From Pseudomonas sp. GM78 (GTDB lineage: Bacteria; Pseudomonadota; Gammaproteobacteria; Pseudomonadales; Pseudomonadaceae), in NCBI RefSeq assembly GCF_000282475.1, contig NZ_AKJF01000069.1:1-64000 (forward strand): a stretch of 64,000 nt of DNA. The letters run 5' to 3'. How positions within the stretch are numbered: position 1 is the first letter of the stretch; each line of letters begins with the position of its first letter. Positions 1-8,675 of this stretch are shown in pieces. The notes beneath the pieces were generated by a model. That model did not search any database. It was given only the letters and a program-made list of their open reading frames with translations, and had not been told where the DNA came from. The position numbers and the translations under genes are program-made.

Positions 1-138
1 GGCATGGTGCGCGAAGAGGTTTACTGCCGCCGTTGTGGCGGGCATTTGGGCCATGTCTTCGACGACGGGCCGAAACCGACCGGTTTGCGTTATTGCATGA
101 ACGGTCTGGCGCTCAAGTTCGAGCCCAGGGCCATCTGA
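1..138 (+). CDS. msrB: Peptide-methionine (R)-S-oxide reductase MsrB, C-terminal part
   Basis: The reading frame enters from the left edge and stops at TGA 136-138, so only the last 45 residues are visible. They contain the second zinc-binding CxxC pair (CRRC), the block [11 protein letters not shown] and the catalytic-cysteine motif RYCMN, all typical of MsrB. The enzyme reduces the R epimer of methionine sulfoxide, usually in the cytoplasm, using thioredoxin. The gene lies 20 bp before an msrA-type gene on the same strand, so the two probably form a methionine-repair unit. The start and the first CxxC pair are outside the window. Confidence 0.95.
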   Translation, partial: GMVREEVYCRRCGGHLGHVFDDGPKPTGLRYCMNGLALKFEPRAI

Positions 139-158
139 ATTTCCCAGGAGTCTGTGAC

Positions 159-866
159 ATGAAAAATCTTTTCACCTGGCGCCGCACGCTGTTGGGGCTG
201 GCCGCTGCCGGCATCATCAGCCAATGCTCGGCGTTTTCCTTTGGCGGCGCTGAAGAAGGCGTGCTTCTTCCGCCACCGGCCCTCGACGAAACCACCCAGG
301 CCCGCAGCGAAACCGCGGTGTTCGCTGGTGGTTGCTTCTGGGGTGTGCAAGGGGTGTTCCAGCATGTCAAAGGCGTGAAAAATGCCGTCTCCGGTTACGC
401 CGGTGGCAAAGCCGATACGGCGCAGTACGAGCGCGTCAGCAGCGGCAATACCGGCCATGCGGAATCCGTGGAAGTGACTTTCGACCCGAGCCAGGTCAGC
501 TACGGCACCTTGCTGCAGATCTACTTTTCCGTGGCGCACAACCCGACCGAACTCAATCGCCAGGGGCCGGACACCGGCACCCAGTACCGCTCGGCGATCT
601 TCACCAAGAGCAGCGAGCAGCAACGGGTCGCCCAAGCCTACATTGCCCAGCTCGACTCCGCGCATGCGTTCGATAAGCCGATTGTGACCAAGCTGGAAAG
701 CTTCAACGGTTTTTACCCGGCTGAAGAAGAACACCAGGACTTCCTGACCGAGCACCCGACCTATCCCTACATCGTGATCAACGACTTGCCGAAGGTGGCG
801 CAGCTCAAGCAACTGTACCCGGATCGCTACCAGGAAAAACCGGTGCTGGTGAAGGCGGGGATGTGA
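159..866 (+). CDS. msrA: Exported peptide-methionine (S)-S-oxide reductase MsrA
   Basis: This 235-residue protein carries the MsrA catalytic motif GCFWG near residue 58, followed by GYAGG, GHAE and the TGTQYRS block. The enzyme reduces S-methionine sulfoxide in proteins. I start it at ATG 159, which follows CAGGAG at the usual distance; the frame is open upstream but lacks a ribosome site there. The first 25 residues (RR, then a hydrophobic stretch ending CSAFS) look like a signal peptide, so this copy probably works in the periplasm. The cysteine there does not fit a good lipobox. It directly follows msrB. Confidence 0.93.
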   Translation: MKNLFTWRRTLLGLAAAGIISQCSAFSFGGAEEGVLLPPPALDETTQARSETAVFAGGCFWGVQGVFQHVKGVKNAVSGYAGGKADTAQYERVSSGNTGHAESVEVTFDPSQVSYGTLLQIYFSVAHNPTELNRQGPDTGTQYRSAIFTKSSEQQRVAQAYIAQLDSAHAFDKPIVTKLESFNGFYPAEEEHQDFLTEHPTYPYIVINDLPKVAQLKQLYPDRYQEKPVLVKAGM

Positions 867-872
867 CGGCGG

Positions 873-1886
873 TTATCCGCTGATCACATTCTTGCCGGCG
901 ACTTTCGACCGGTACAGTGCCTGATCGGCCCTGGCCATCAAACCGGTCTGTTGTTCTTCCTCGAAGCGCTGGACCACGCCGAAACTCATGGTCACGTGAA
1001 AGTCGCCCACGCACGGCATCTGCGACAGACCCTGGCGGATGGTTGCGGCCAGAGCCCTGGCCTCGGCCAGCGAGGTATCGGGAAGCACCGCGATGAATTC
1101 ATCGCCGCCCCAACGGGCCAGCAGGTCACCCTCACGCAGGTAGCGCTGCACCCGTTCTACCACCTGTATCAGGGCGGCATCGCCCAAGGCATGGCCGTAG
1201 TGATCGTTGATGCTCTTGAAGTCGTCGATGTCCATGGCGATCAATGACAGCGGCTGTCGGAAGCGCTGGGCCCGCTCGCATTCCTGGCGCAGGGCCTGAT
1301 CCAGGCGATAGCGATTGGCGGTTGACGTCAAGGCATCGGTTTGCGCCAGTTTGCGGTTTTCTTCCAGTTGCTGCTGCAGTTGCTGATTGACCCTGGACAA
1401 TTCGCGGGTGCGTTCTTCGACGATGGCTTCAAGGGACTGATTGCGCCGTTCAAGCGCTTCGAGCAGGCGCTTCTTGTCTTCGATGCTGCGGTGGGCGCCG
1501 ACCATCCGCGCCACCGAACCGTCGGCGTTGCGCGCCAGCACGTGGCCGCGGTCTTCGATCCAGATATAACTGCCGTCGTGGGTGCGGCAACGGTACTCGG
1601 CCTGATACACCGGCGTGCGCTGGCTCAGATAGTCGTCGAACAGGGCCATCACCTGCGGGAAATCATCGGGGTGGATGATGTTTTCCCAGGTCAATACGTT
1701 GTTGTCCAGGGAGTGCGGCGTGTAGCCGAGCATTTCGTACCAGCGGGCGTTGCGGTAGACGAAACCGGTGTTGGCGTTCCAGTCCCAGATACCGTCGCTG
1801 ACCAGCTCCATGATGGTGTGCAGCATGCCTTCGTTCATGTCCGAGACATTGAACTTCAAGGGTTCGATACTCGAAGTCTCTCCCAT
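873..1886 (-). CDS. PAS domain diguanylate cyclase
   Basis: The 337-residue protein has a PAS/PAC sensor region (roughly residues 20-145, including the PAS motif IHPDD and a PAC segment), a short coiled coil around residues 155-185, and a C-terminal GGDEF domain with an intact RWGGDEF active site and the DxxD-type metal residue in MDIDDF. It should make cyclic di-GMP from GTP in response to a signal sensed by the PAS domain. No membrane segment is seen, so it is cytoplasmic. ATG 1886 follows AGGGAG by seven bases and is preferred over an upstream in-frame start. It converges on msrA with a 6-bp gap. Confidence 0.92.
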   Translation of the reverse strand: MGETSSIEPLKFNVSDMNEGMLHTIMELVSDGIWDWNANTGFVYRNARWYEMLGYTPHSLDNNVLTWENIIHPDDFPQVMALFDDYLSQRTPVYQAEYRCRTHDGSYIWIEDRGHVLARNADGSVARMVGAHRSIEDKKRLLEALERRNQSLEAIVEERTRELSRVNQQLQQQLEENRKLAQTDALTSTANRYRLDQALRQECERAQRFRQPLSLIAMDIDDFKSINDHYGHALGDAALIQVVERVQRYLREGDLLARWGGDEFIAVLPDTSLAEARALAATIRQGLSQMPCVGDFHVTMSFGVVQRFEEEQQTGLMARADQALYRSKVAGKNVISG

Positions 1887-1964
1887 TGCTGCTCTCCCTG
1901 GCGCTAGCCTGATAGCCAATGACCTGCTCAGTCAGGGAGATTAGTCCAAGGCCCGGCGAGCCTG

Positions 1965-2870
1965 CTAGTGCTTGCCCCAGATCTGCAGGGCGAAGTCGAC
2001 GAAACGTCGCAATTTCGGCAGCCGGTAGCGGTCCTGGGCATACATCAGGTTCATCGGCCGGCTCGGCGGGGTGAACCCGGGCATCAGCCCCAACAGCTTG
2101 CCGTCCTGGATGTCTTGCTCAACCAGGACATCGGGCATCATCACGATGCCCATGCCGGTTCGTGCCGCTTGATGCAGCCCCGCCGAGCTGTTGATCAGCA
2201 TCGGTCCGCTGACCGCCACCGTGACTTCGCCTTCGGGGCCGGCCAGGCGCCATTCCTTCTCCACCGAGTGCCAGTCATCGCCGGCGGGATAGGCGAAGGA
2301 CAGGCAATCGTGGTGGCGCAGGTCTTCCGGTGTTTGCGGCGCGCCGCGACGGGCCACGTACGCCGGGGAGGCGCACATGGTCAGGGTGTAGTCGACCAGT
2401 GGGCGGGCAATCAGGTTGGACTCCTCGATGGCACCCAGCCGAAAGGCCACGTCCAGACCGTTTTCCAGCAGGTCCGGGCGCCGGTTGGTGAGCATCACGT
2501 CGAGTTTTACCCGGGGGTAGAGCAGGGCGAATTCGCTCAGGGCGGGCGCCAGTTTTTCCGTGCCGAAGGTCAAGGGCGCCGAGATGCGCAACGTGCCGCT
2601 GGGTTCATCCACCGCCTGCTCGGCCAGGCGTTCGGAATCCGCCACCAGCCCCAGCACTTCGAGGCAGCGCTGGTAATACGCAGCGCCGAATTCGGTCAGC
2701 CGCTGGCGCCGGGTCGTGCGGTTGAGCAAGCGCACACCCAGGCGCTGCTCAAGGGCCTTGAGGTGGTTGCCGACCATGGTCGTGGACATTTTGCACTGCG
2801 ATGCAGCGCCGGTCATGCTGCCGGCTTCCACCACTTTGACGTAGACGGTCATTGCCTGGAACAGGTCCAT
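1965..2870 (-). CDS. LysR-family transcriptional regulator
   Basis: A 301-residue LysR protein. The N-terminal winged helix-turn-helix (MDLFQAM through LNRTTRRQRLTEFG, about residues 1-60) is followed by a substrate-binding LysR domain. ATG 2870 is chosen; a TTG two codons upstream is possible. It belongs to the large MDLFQAM subgroup of Pseudomonas LysR regulators, whose ligands are mostly unknown. It is divergent from the aminotransferase gene at 2973, with about 100 bp between them, an arrangement that often means the regulator controls its neighbour. That link is inference from position only. Confidence 0.93.
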   Translation of the reverse strand: MDLFQAMTVYVKVVEAGSMTGAASQCKMSTTMVGNHLKALEQRLGVRLLNRTTRRQRLTEFGAAYYQRCLEVLGLVADSERLAEQAVDEPSGTLRISAPLTFGTEKLAPALSEFALLYPRVKLDVMLTNRRPDLLENGLDVAFRLGAIEESNLIARPLVDYTLTMCASPAYVARRGAPQTPEDLRHHDCLSFAYPAGDDWHSVEKEWRLAGPEGEVTVAVSGPMLINSSAGLHQAARTGMGIVMMPDVLVEQDIQDGKLLGLMPGFTPPSRPMNLMYAQDRYRLPKLRRFVDFALQIWGKH

Positions 2871-2972
2871 TATCAAGCTCGACTTTAAAATGATTGAAGT
2901 ATTGCAGTATTTATCCAGCTCAGGTGGCTAACCATACTGCAAAAACACCGACCCTTGATGGAGCCTGATGCC

Positions 2973-4160
2973 ATGACCGCCGCCTGCCTGATGAGCACTT
3001 ACCAACCCTTGGCCTTGAGTTTCAACAAGGGCCTGGGCACGCGCCTGTGGGACCAGGCCGGTCGTGAATACCTGGACGCGGTGGCCGGGGTGGCGGTGAC
3101 CAACGTCGGGCACTCGCACCCGAAAATCGTCGCGGCCATCAGCGAACAGGCGGGGCTGTTGCTGCACACCTCCAACCTCTACAGCATCGACTGGCAGCAA
3201 CGCCTGGCCCGCCGGTTGACTGGGCTTGCGGGAATGGACCGGGCGTTCTTCAACAACTCCGGGGCCGAGGCCAATGAAACAGCGCTGAAAATCGCCCGGC
3301 TGCACGCTTGGCACAAAGGCATCGAGCAACCCTTGGTGGTGGTCATGGAAAACGCTTTCCATGGCCGCACCCTCGGCACCCTGTCCGCCAGCGATGGCCC
3401 GGCGGTGCGCCTGGCTTTCAACAAGTTGCCGGGGGATTTCGTCAAAGTGCCCTTCGGCGACCTCAAGGCGCTGGACAAGGTGCGCCAGGATCACGGCTCA
3501 CGCATCGTGGCAATCCTGATGGAGCCGATCCAGGGCGAAAGCGGTGTGCAACTGGCACCCCCCGGCTACCTGAAAGCCGTGCGCGAACTCTGCAACCAGC
3601 GATCCTGGTTGCTGATGCTCGACGAAATCCAGACCGGCATCGGCCGGACCGGACAGTGGTTCGCGTTCCAGCACGAAGGCATCGTCCCGGACGTCATGAC
3701 CCTGGCCAAAGGCCTGGGTAACGGCGTCCCGATCGGCGCCTGCCTGGCCCGTGGCAAAGCCGCCGAACTCTTTACCCCGGGCAGCCACGGCAGCACGTTC
3801 GGCGGCAACCCGCTGGCCTGCCGGGTCGGCTGCACGGTGCTGGACATCATCGAGGAGCAAGGCCTGCTGGAAAATGCCCGGCTCCAGGGCGAACGCCTGA
3901 TGAGCAGGCTGCGCATGGAATTGGCGAACCAGGCGAACGTCCTGGCGATCCGCGGCCAGGGCTTGATGATCGGCATCGAACTCAAGCAACCGATCCGCGA
4001 CCTGAGCCTGATCGCTGCCCGGGATCATGGGTTGCTGATCAACGTGACACGGGGGCAAACCATTCGTTTGTTGCCGCCGCTGACGATTGATGAGCGGGAG
4101 GTGGAGATGATTGTCAGGGGGGTGAGTTCAGTAGTGGTATCTGCACATGACAACGCGTAA
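2973..4160 (+). CDS. argD: Acetylornithine/ornithine-type class III aminotransferase
   Basis: This 395-residue protein is a fold-type I, class III PLP enzyme of the ArgD/AstC family. Visible motifs are [13 protein letters not shown] (cofactor phosphate and substrate region), [21 protein letters not shown] and the PLP lysine in TLAKGLGNG. ArgD transfers an amino group between N-acetylornithine and 2-oxoglutarate in arginine synthesis; relatives use succinylornithine or other omega-amines, so the substrate is not certain. ATG 2973 matches the family start [14 protein letters not shown] 2958 is an alternative. The last 33 bp overlap the convergent toxin gene at 4128. Confidence 0.88.
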   Translation: MTAACLMSTYQPLALSFNKGLGTRLWDQAGREYLDAVAGVAVTNVGHSHPKIVAAISEQAGLLLHTSNLYSIDWQQRLARRLTGLAGMDRAFFNNSGAEANETALKIARLHAWHKGIEQPLVVVMENAFHGRTLGTLSASDGPAVRLAFNKLPGDFVKVPFGDLKALDKVRQDHGSRIVAILMEPIQGESGVQLAPPGYLKAVRELCNQRSWLLMLDEIQTGIGRTGQWFAFQHEGIVPDVMTLAKGLGNGVPIGACLARGKAAELFTPGSHGSTFGGNPLACRVGCTVLDIIEEQGLLENARLQGERLMSRLRMELANQANVLAIRGQGLMIGIELKQPIRDLSLIAARDHGLLINVTRGQTIRLLPPLTIDEREVEMIVRGVSSVVVSAHDNA

Positions 4161-4382
4161 CTCACCGTCTTCGATGGTGTAGACCAGGCGATGTTCAGCC
4201 GTTATCCGGCGCGACCAGAAACCGCTCAAGTTGTGTTTGAGCGGTTCCGGTTTTCCGAGCCCCTCGAACGGTTCACGCAGGATGGCTTTGATCAGCAGGT
4301 TGATGCGTTTGAGTCCTGCCTTATCGTTTTGCTGAAACCAAAGGTAGTCGTCCCAGCCTTCAGGAGTGAACTCGATATTCAT
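4128..4382 (-). CDS. yoeB: YoeB-type mRNA-interferase toxin
   Basis: The 84-residue protein matches the Txe/YoeB family closely: WDDYL near the start, [14 protein letters not shown], the block [15 protein letters not shown], and the C-terminal CRYHY, which holds the catalytic His-Tyr pair. The conserved Glu of GKPEPL and Arg of SRRI are also present, so the toxin looks active. YoeB cuts mRNA in the ribosomal A site. It follows its antitoxin with an ATGA overlap. The 3' end runs 33 bp into the argD-like gene on the other strand, so both genes constrain that stretch. Confidence 0.96.
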   Translation of the reverse strand: MNIEFTPEGWDDYLWFQQNDKAGLKRINLLIKAILREPFEGLGKPEPLKHNLSGFWSRRITAEHRLVYTIEDGELRVVMCRYHY

Positions 4383-4633
4383 TCTTCAATGAGTTGCCGA
4401 GACTTGGTTTTCCCGGCGCGCAGGTTGCCAATCGATTTGATCAGGCGCTCAGCATTGGCGGGGGAGCGAAGCAGGTAGGCGGTCTCTTCGAGGGCGTTGT
4501 ATTCCGCCAGCGACATCATCACCACCGGCTCGCCTTTCTGGCGGGTGACCAGCAGCGGGGTGCGGTCTTCATTGACGCGATCCATGGTTTCAGCCAGGTG
4601 CGCGCGTGCGGTGGTGTAATTGATGGTCTGCAT
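4379..4633 (-). CDS. yefM: YefM-type antitoxin (Phd/YefM family)
   Basis: An 84-residue Phd/YefM antitoxin beginning MQTINYTTARAHL, with the family block VTRQKGEPVVMMSLAEYNALEET. The N-terminal part should bind its own operator and the C-terminal part should wrap and block YoeB. ATG 4633 follows GAGGA at six bases; the longer upstream frame lacks a ribosome site. Stop and toxin start overlap (ATGA), giving the usual coupling in which antitoxin is made first. An operator-like repeat lies just upstream (4661-4679). Confidence 0.95.
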   Translation of the reverse strand: MQTINYTTARAHLAETMDRVNEDRTPLLVTRQKGEPVVMMSLAEYNALEETAYLLRSPANAERLIKSIGNLRAGKTKSRQLIEE

Positions 4634-4658
4634 GGTGAAATCCTCGCTTGATGCAAGG

Positions 4659-4687
4659 AACGTACAGAAATCAGTACAGGTTGACAA
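4659..4687 (-). promoter_or_regulatory. Promoter and operator of yefM-yoeB
   Basis: Reading the minus strand, TTGTCA (4682-4687) and TACGTT (4659-4664) are 17 bp apart, a plausible sigma-70 promoter. Between them lie two TGTAC units (in 4661-4679). The YefM operator of E. coli is built on TGTACA cores, so this is the likely autorepression site. Confidence 0.6.
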
Positions 4688-4814
4688 GGCGATAGCTCCG
4701 AATGGTCGTTATGCAGTTGGCGCATCAACGCTTCTCCTGAGTATCGTCGAAATCTCCTCGGGACGTTTCCGAGAACGCTGTAGTCCTTATCTGATGAGAA
4801 GCCGTGAAGATAAA

Positions 4815-5309
4815 TCAATCGGCGTAGTGCATTGCGCTGGCGAAATCGCTGATTTCAGTCCGGCCCATCAATTGAATTCTGCAACCGGCAAACCCTTCGA
4901 ACAGCTGCCGATGGGCCGTATATCCGCTGGACCCATCACGCTGGCGATAGCTCCCCGCCCACTCAACCAGGGCGATCAGGCGTTCGTCGTCGTTGGCTTC
5001 ACGCTGGCGGATATTGGCGACGCAAACCTCGTCGGCAACACACAACCAGATCAGCGCCGTCGTGCGGTGCAGAAGTTCGCTGGCGATCCAGCCATAAACG
5101 CCTTCGATCACCCAGCGCTCTTGCTCCGCCGCGACCCGCGCCAAGGCCAGGGCTTCGGCGCGGGGGCGGGCGATGCTGTGTTCGTCGGACAGCCAGTGAA
5201 CGCGGTCGAGATCGGTCCATGGCACCTGCAATCGCTCGGCCAGGCGTTGCGCCAGCCAGCTTTTGCCGGAACCGGAGTTACCGATGATCAGGGTTCGGGT
5301 GAGGTCCAT
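4815..5309 (-). CDS. P-loop nucleotide kinase-like protein (adenylate kinase / DNA topology modulation FlaR-like)
   Basis: A 164-residue soluble protein with a Walker A loop GNSGSGKS at about residues 10-17, a following WTDLDRVHW segment, and VIEGVYG. This arrangement is typical of small AAA-type kinases annotated as adenylate kinase-like or topology modulation protein. It should bind ATP; the phosphate acceptor is unknown. ATG 5309 is used; GTG 5318 is possible, and neither has a strong ribosome site. The gene is followed on the same strand, after a gap, by yefM-yoeB, but nothing links them functionally. Confidence 0.75.
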   Translation of the reverse strand: MDLTRTLIIGNSGSGKSWLAQRLAERLQVPWTDLDRVHWLSDEHSIARPRAEALALARVAAEQERWVIEGVYGWIASELLHRTTALIWLCVADEVCVANIRQREANDDERLIALVEWAGSYRQRDGSSGYTAHRQLFEGFAGCRIQLMGRTEISDFASAMHYAD

Positions 5310-5325
5310 GAGCGACACCGATCAA

Positions 5326-5417
5326 CTGTAGGAGTGAGCCTGCTCGCGATGGCTGCGTAACATTCAACTAATAGGCTGGCTGATATACCGCTATCGCGAG
5401 CAGGCTCACTCCTACAG
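5326..5417. repeat. REPIN (inverted pair of REP sequences)
   Basis: Two REPs of the GTAGGAGTGAGCCTGCTCGCGAT type face each other with a 40-bp loop, giving an almost perfect inverted repeat. The right half of the loop (GCTGGCTGATATACCGCT) is nearly identical to that of the REPIN at 40909-41006. It lies upstream of the kinase-like gene and downstream of the PhoD-like gene. Confidence 0.9.
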
Positions 5418-5434
5418 GTTTTTAGTCCAGCCCA

Positions 5435-7354
5435 TTAAGCATCATCTTCAGGCGCCACCATTCGCGTCTTCGGCGAGCCATTGGCGTTGTGCTGAAAAAT
5501 ATCCCGTGGCTGCCCTTGTTCATTGAAGTACACCTGGCCGATCCCCGCCGAATTCCACAGCCGTTCGCCCGCTTCAGCATGTTCGGGCACGTGCGGCACG
5601 ATGCGCATGCGCCGGCGCTTGGTCAGCCAGTTCAACGGCGAACGCGGTGAATACAGCCAGCGATTGAGGCGGTCGAACCACTCCAGCAGGGTTGGCGGAA
5701 ATTCGTTCTTGATCCCGCTGCTGGTGATCTGCCAGATGCGCGGGCCGGCCTTGCGGTGGCGGATCAGCACTTCGTAGACGAAGGAGTAATGCACATCGCC
5801 CGACAGCACCACGTAGTTACCCGGCGTGCGCGAGTGGCGGAAAATGTTCAGGATCACCTGGGCCGCGCCGCGATGGGCCATCCAGTTCTCGGCGTCTACC
5901 AGCAGTGGATAACCCAGCCAGCTGAACACCCGTTGTACGGTTTCGATCAGCTTGACGCCGAAGATCGGCGCCGGCGACACGATGATCGCCGAGGGGTGAT
6001 CCAGCAGTTCCTGCTGCAGTTCGCTGAGGGCTTCCCAGTCCAGCAGGCCCGACGGTTGCTTGAGGGTCATCTCGCTGCGCCAGCGCCGGGTGCGGGTGTC
6101 GAGCACCACCATGGCCGGCGTGGTGGGCAGCACGTAGTGCCAGTGCTGGAAGCGCAGCAGCTCATTGATCAGGTCGTCCTGGACATCGCTGTCGAGGTAG
6201 CAATCGTCGCCGGTGGCGCTGAGCGAACGGGTTTTTTCCAGTACGGCGCCGAAGGCATCCGGGTTGTTGCCCCAGCCCTGGCACAGCATGTAGGCAAGCA
6301 GCGCATTGCCGATGATGCGCCGGGAAAACGGATGGCCGTAGGCCGTTTCCTCCCATTGAGCGGAAAGGTTCCAGTCGTCGGTAATGTCGTGGTCATCGAA
6401 AATCATCAACGTCGGCACGTGCGCCAGGGCTCGGGCGACCTTGTCCAGGCCGGCCTTGAACGCGTCGATGCGCGTCTGCTCCAGGGCATAACGCTCGCGC
6501 CGTTCCTTGATCAGTTTCGGCGGTTTTGGCGCGATCAGGGTCCAGGGCGTCGGTGACCAGACCAGCAGGTACATGGCCATCACTTCGGCGAAGGTCACCA
6601 GGTGATTGTCGGCACTGCTGCTGGTGAAAATCGGCTTGCGCGCGCCACCGAAAAAACGCTCGCGCAGGGTTTCGTTGCTTTGCAGCGCCGGCAACAGGTC
6701 CGCGCGGTGGTAGTAACAGGCGGCGTGCCCGTAAAGCTCGGCGCTGTCGCTGACCACGGCGCCCTCCAGATGCTCACCGAACAACCCCAGCCGTTCGATC
6801 AAGGCATGGATCGCCCGCAGGGTCGGCCCGGCGACATCGTCGGCGTAGACCTGATCGCCGCTCATCATCAACAACGCCGGACGGTCAGTGGCCGGGTGGT
6901 CTTGCGCCAACAGCTCATCGACGCACAGCAGCCCGTCGGTCGCCGGGTGATGGGGCTTGCGGCACGAGCCGTGCAGCAACTGCTCGATGCGGCTGCGCAG
7001 GACAAAATTCGGTGCAGTTGCATCGCCGTACAACAGATGCGGCGCCCAGGTGGCGATGCCGGTGCCGTCATCAATCAGCAGGTCGTACTCGATCAATTCA
7101 TCGCAGGGCAGGGCAGCGTCCAGCGCTACATCGATCAGGTGCACGAACGCGTGGGTACCCACGGCGATCACCGTGCATTGCCTGGCATCGAGACGAATAT
7201 CGCCCATGCCCTGCAAGCGCAGCGTCAGCTCCAGCGCTCGCGAACCCACCAGCCACAGCACCAGCCGCGTGGGTTCCAGGCGCCGTAATATCGGGCCGGC
7301 CAGCACAGGGGGCAGGGATTGAGGGTCGTCGGGTAATGGCAGCGCTTGGGACAT
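5435..7354 (-). CDS. PhoD-like metallophosphatase family protein
   Basis: A 639-residue protein with the dimetal phosphoesterase motifs of the PhoD group in order: MSGDQVYADD (about residue 165), IFDDHDITDDWN (about 320) and LSGDVHYSF (about 515). These supply metal ligands and the catalytic site of calcineurin-like enzymes. There is no signal peptide, unlike classical secreted PhoD alkaline phosphatases, so it is probably cytoplasmic; its substrate is unknown. The N-terminal 110 residues form a beta-rich domain seen in this Pseudomonas subfamily. It stands alone, flanked by a REPIN downstream and divergent from a small exported-protein gene. Confidence 0.85.
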   Translation of the reverse strand: MSQALPLPDDPQSLPPVLAGPILRRLEPTRLVLWLVGSRALELTLRLQGMGDIRLDARQCTVIAVGTHAFVHLIDVALDAALPCDELIEYDLLIDDGTGIATWAPHLLYGDATAPNFVLRSRIEQLLHGSCRKPHHPATDGLLCVDELLAQDHPATDRPALLMMSGDQVYADDVAGPTLRAIHALIERLGLFGEHLEGAVVSDSAELYGHAACYYHRADLLPALQSNETLRERFFGGARKPIFTSSSADNHLVTFAEVMAMYLLVWSPTPWTLIAPKPPKLIKERRERYALEQTRIDAFKAGLDKVARALAHVPTLMIFDDHDITDDWNLSAQWEETAYGHPFSRRIIGNALLAYMLCQGWGNNPDAFGAVLEKTRSLSATGDDCYLDSDVQDDLINELLRFQHWHYVLPTTPAMVVLDTRTRRWRSEMTLKQPSGLLDWEALSELQQELLDHPSAIIVSPAPIFGVKLIETVQRVFSWLGYPLLVDAENWMAHRGAAQVILNIFRHSRTPGNYVVLSGDVHYSFVYEVLIRHRKAGPRIWQITSSGIKNEFPPTLLEWFDRLNRWLYSPRSPLNWLTKRRRMRIVPHVPEHAEAGERLWNSAGIGQVYFNEQGQPRDIFQHNANGSPKTRMVAPEDDA

Positions 7355-7470
7355 CCGGGATAAAAACTCTTGGGGGCACAGAGGCGGGGGATGATAACGC
7401 AGCTGACGGCGACACAGGCTAAAGTGAAGCTGCCATGCAGATCGCTGGCGCCCAGCAGAAGAGAGGACCC

Positions 7471-7734
7471 ATGAACAGAATCATCCTGCCGACACTGGCC
7501 ATTTTGCTGCTCGCCCAGGCCCCGGCCCATGCCATCAACGACAAATACCGCAAACAGCTGGAGAAGTCCGGGTGCACCCAGGTCAGCGAGGCGCAGGGCT
7601 GCGATATCCACAAGACCAAGGCCGAAAACGCCAAGGCCGGTTTTGCCAATCCCTCAGTACCTGACGCCGGTGAAAAAACCAAAGACCAGACGATTGACGG
7701 AAAGGAAGCCGCCACCCCGCCGGTCAAAAAGTGA
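7471..7734 (+). CDS. Small exported protein of unknown function
   Basis: An 87-residue protein whose first 20 residues form a clean signal peptide (MNRIILPTLAILLLAQ, then APAHA) with cleavage expected before INDKY. The mature part is charged, holds two cysteines (SGC and QGC) that could form one disulfide, and ends in a lysine- and proline-rich tail. ATG 7471 follows GAGAGGA. I do not recognise a characterised family. It begins a run of three plus-strand genes with the channel at 7771 and the PH-domain gene at 8174. Confidence 0.75.
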   Translation: MNRIILPTLAILLLAQAPAHAINDKYRKQLEKSGCTQVSEAQGCDIHKTKAENAKAGFANPSVPDAGEKTKDQTIDGKEAATPPVKK

Positions 7735-7770
7735 ACAGCCAGGCTCTTCCGCCCCCAGGACACCCACGTC

Positions 7771-8112
7771 ATGAAGCCCGCCCATACTTCGCAGATCCGT
7801 CGAGAGTTCTACAAAGCCGTCGGCTACTACCTTCGAATTGTCTGGCCGATCTTTTCCACCATGCTGGTCGTCATCGTCACGTGCGGCCTGATCATCAGCT
7901 ACCTGGAAGGCTGGGACGCTTTTGACGGCATCTACTTCGGCTTCGTGACCGGGTTGACCATCGGCTATGGCGAACTCGTGCCGAAACTGGCGCTGTCGCG
8001 GATCCTTGCGATATTGCTGGGGTTCAACGGCGTGCTGCTCACGGCGATCTTCGCGGCGATCAGCGTGCGTGCGATCGAGAGTGCGGTACGCACGACCGGC
8101 GGAGAAAAGTAA
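7771..8112 (+). CDS. Two-helix potassium channel family protein
   Basis: This 113-residue protein has the minimal Ion_trans_2 layout: a first membrane helix (about residues 22-46), a pore helix and selectivity-filter-like sequence TIGYGEL (about residues 63-69), and a second helix (about 75-100). The TxGYG signature is that of K+ channels. No regulatory RCK domain follows, so gating is unknown. It starts 36 bp after the small exported-protein gene and may be cotranscribed with it. Confidence 0.85.
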   Translation: MKPAHTSQIRREFYKAVGYYLRIVWPIFSTMLVVIVTCGLIISYLEGWDAFDGIYFGFVTGLTIGYGELVPKLALSRILAILLGFNGVLLTAIFAAISVRAIESAVRTTGGEK

Positions 8113-8173
8113 GACAGGCCCAAGGGCATGAAGTCGTGCTTAGATGCGTGTTTTGACAATCAGGGAGAGACCA

Positions 8174-8542
8174 ATGATCGACTTCAACAACAAGGGATTC
8201 TTCAAGCTCAAGCAAAACGAGGAATACGCCGAACGGGTTGCCGACCTTTTGCTCGACGGCGAAAAGGTCATCGACTCGTACAAATCCATGCGCGACGGCG
8301 TGGTGTTCACCAACAAGCGCATCATCGCGGTGAACGTACAGGGCATCACCGGCAGCAAGAAAGACTTCACCTCGTTGCCGTATAAAAACATCGTGGCGTA
8401 TTCGGTGGAGACTTCGGGGACGTTCGATCTGGATTCTGAGCTGGAGATTTATTTTTCGTCGTTGGGCAAAGTGAAATTCGAATTCACCGGTAAGACCTCG
8501 ATGGTCGAGGTCTCCAAGCTGATCTCCCAGCACCTGCTCTGA
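8174..8542 (+). CDS. Bacterial PH-domain protein
   Basis: A 122-residue soluble protein beginning MIDFNNKGFFKLKQN and containing RDGVVFTNKRIIAVNVQGITG, the pattern of the bacterial pleckstrin-homology family (bPH_1/DUF1696). The domain fills the whole protein. ATG 8174 follows AGGGAGAGA, which decides this start. Such proteins form oligomeric rings in structural studies, but their role is not established. Downstream is a REPIN that separates it from the convergent formate dehydrogenase operon. Confidence 0.85.
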   Translation: MIDFNNKGFFKLKQNEEYAERVADLLLDGEKVIDSYKSMRDGVVFTNKRIIAVNVQGITGSKKDFTSLPYKNIVAYSVETSGTFDLDSELEIYFSSLGKVKFEFTGKTSMVEVSKLISQHLL

Positions 8543-8557
8543 CACTACACACACACC

Positions 8558-8659
8558 CTGTAGGAGCGAGCCTGCTCGCGATGGTCGTTAACGATAACGC
8601 GGGAAGCCTGGCACCCCGCAGTGTTCTCGAGTCCATCGCGAGCAGGCTCGCTCCTACAG
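8558..8659. repeat. REPIN between convergent genes
   Basis: A pair of REPs of the GTAGGAGCGAGCCTGCTCGCGAT type in head-to-head orientation with a loop of about 50 bp. It fills the space between the PH-domain gene and the end of fdsD and may act as a bidirectional transcript end. Confidence 0.9.
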
Positions 8660-8675
8660 GTTTTCGGTCAGCGGG

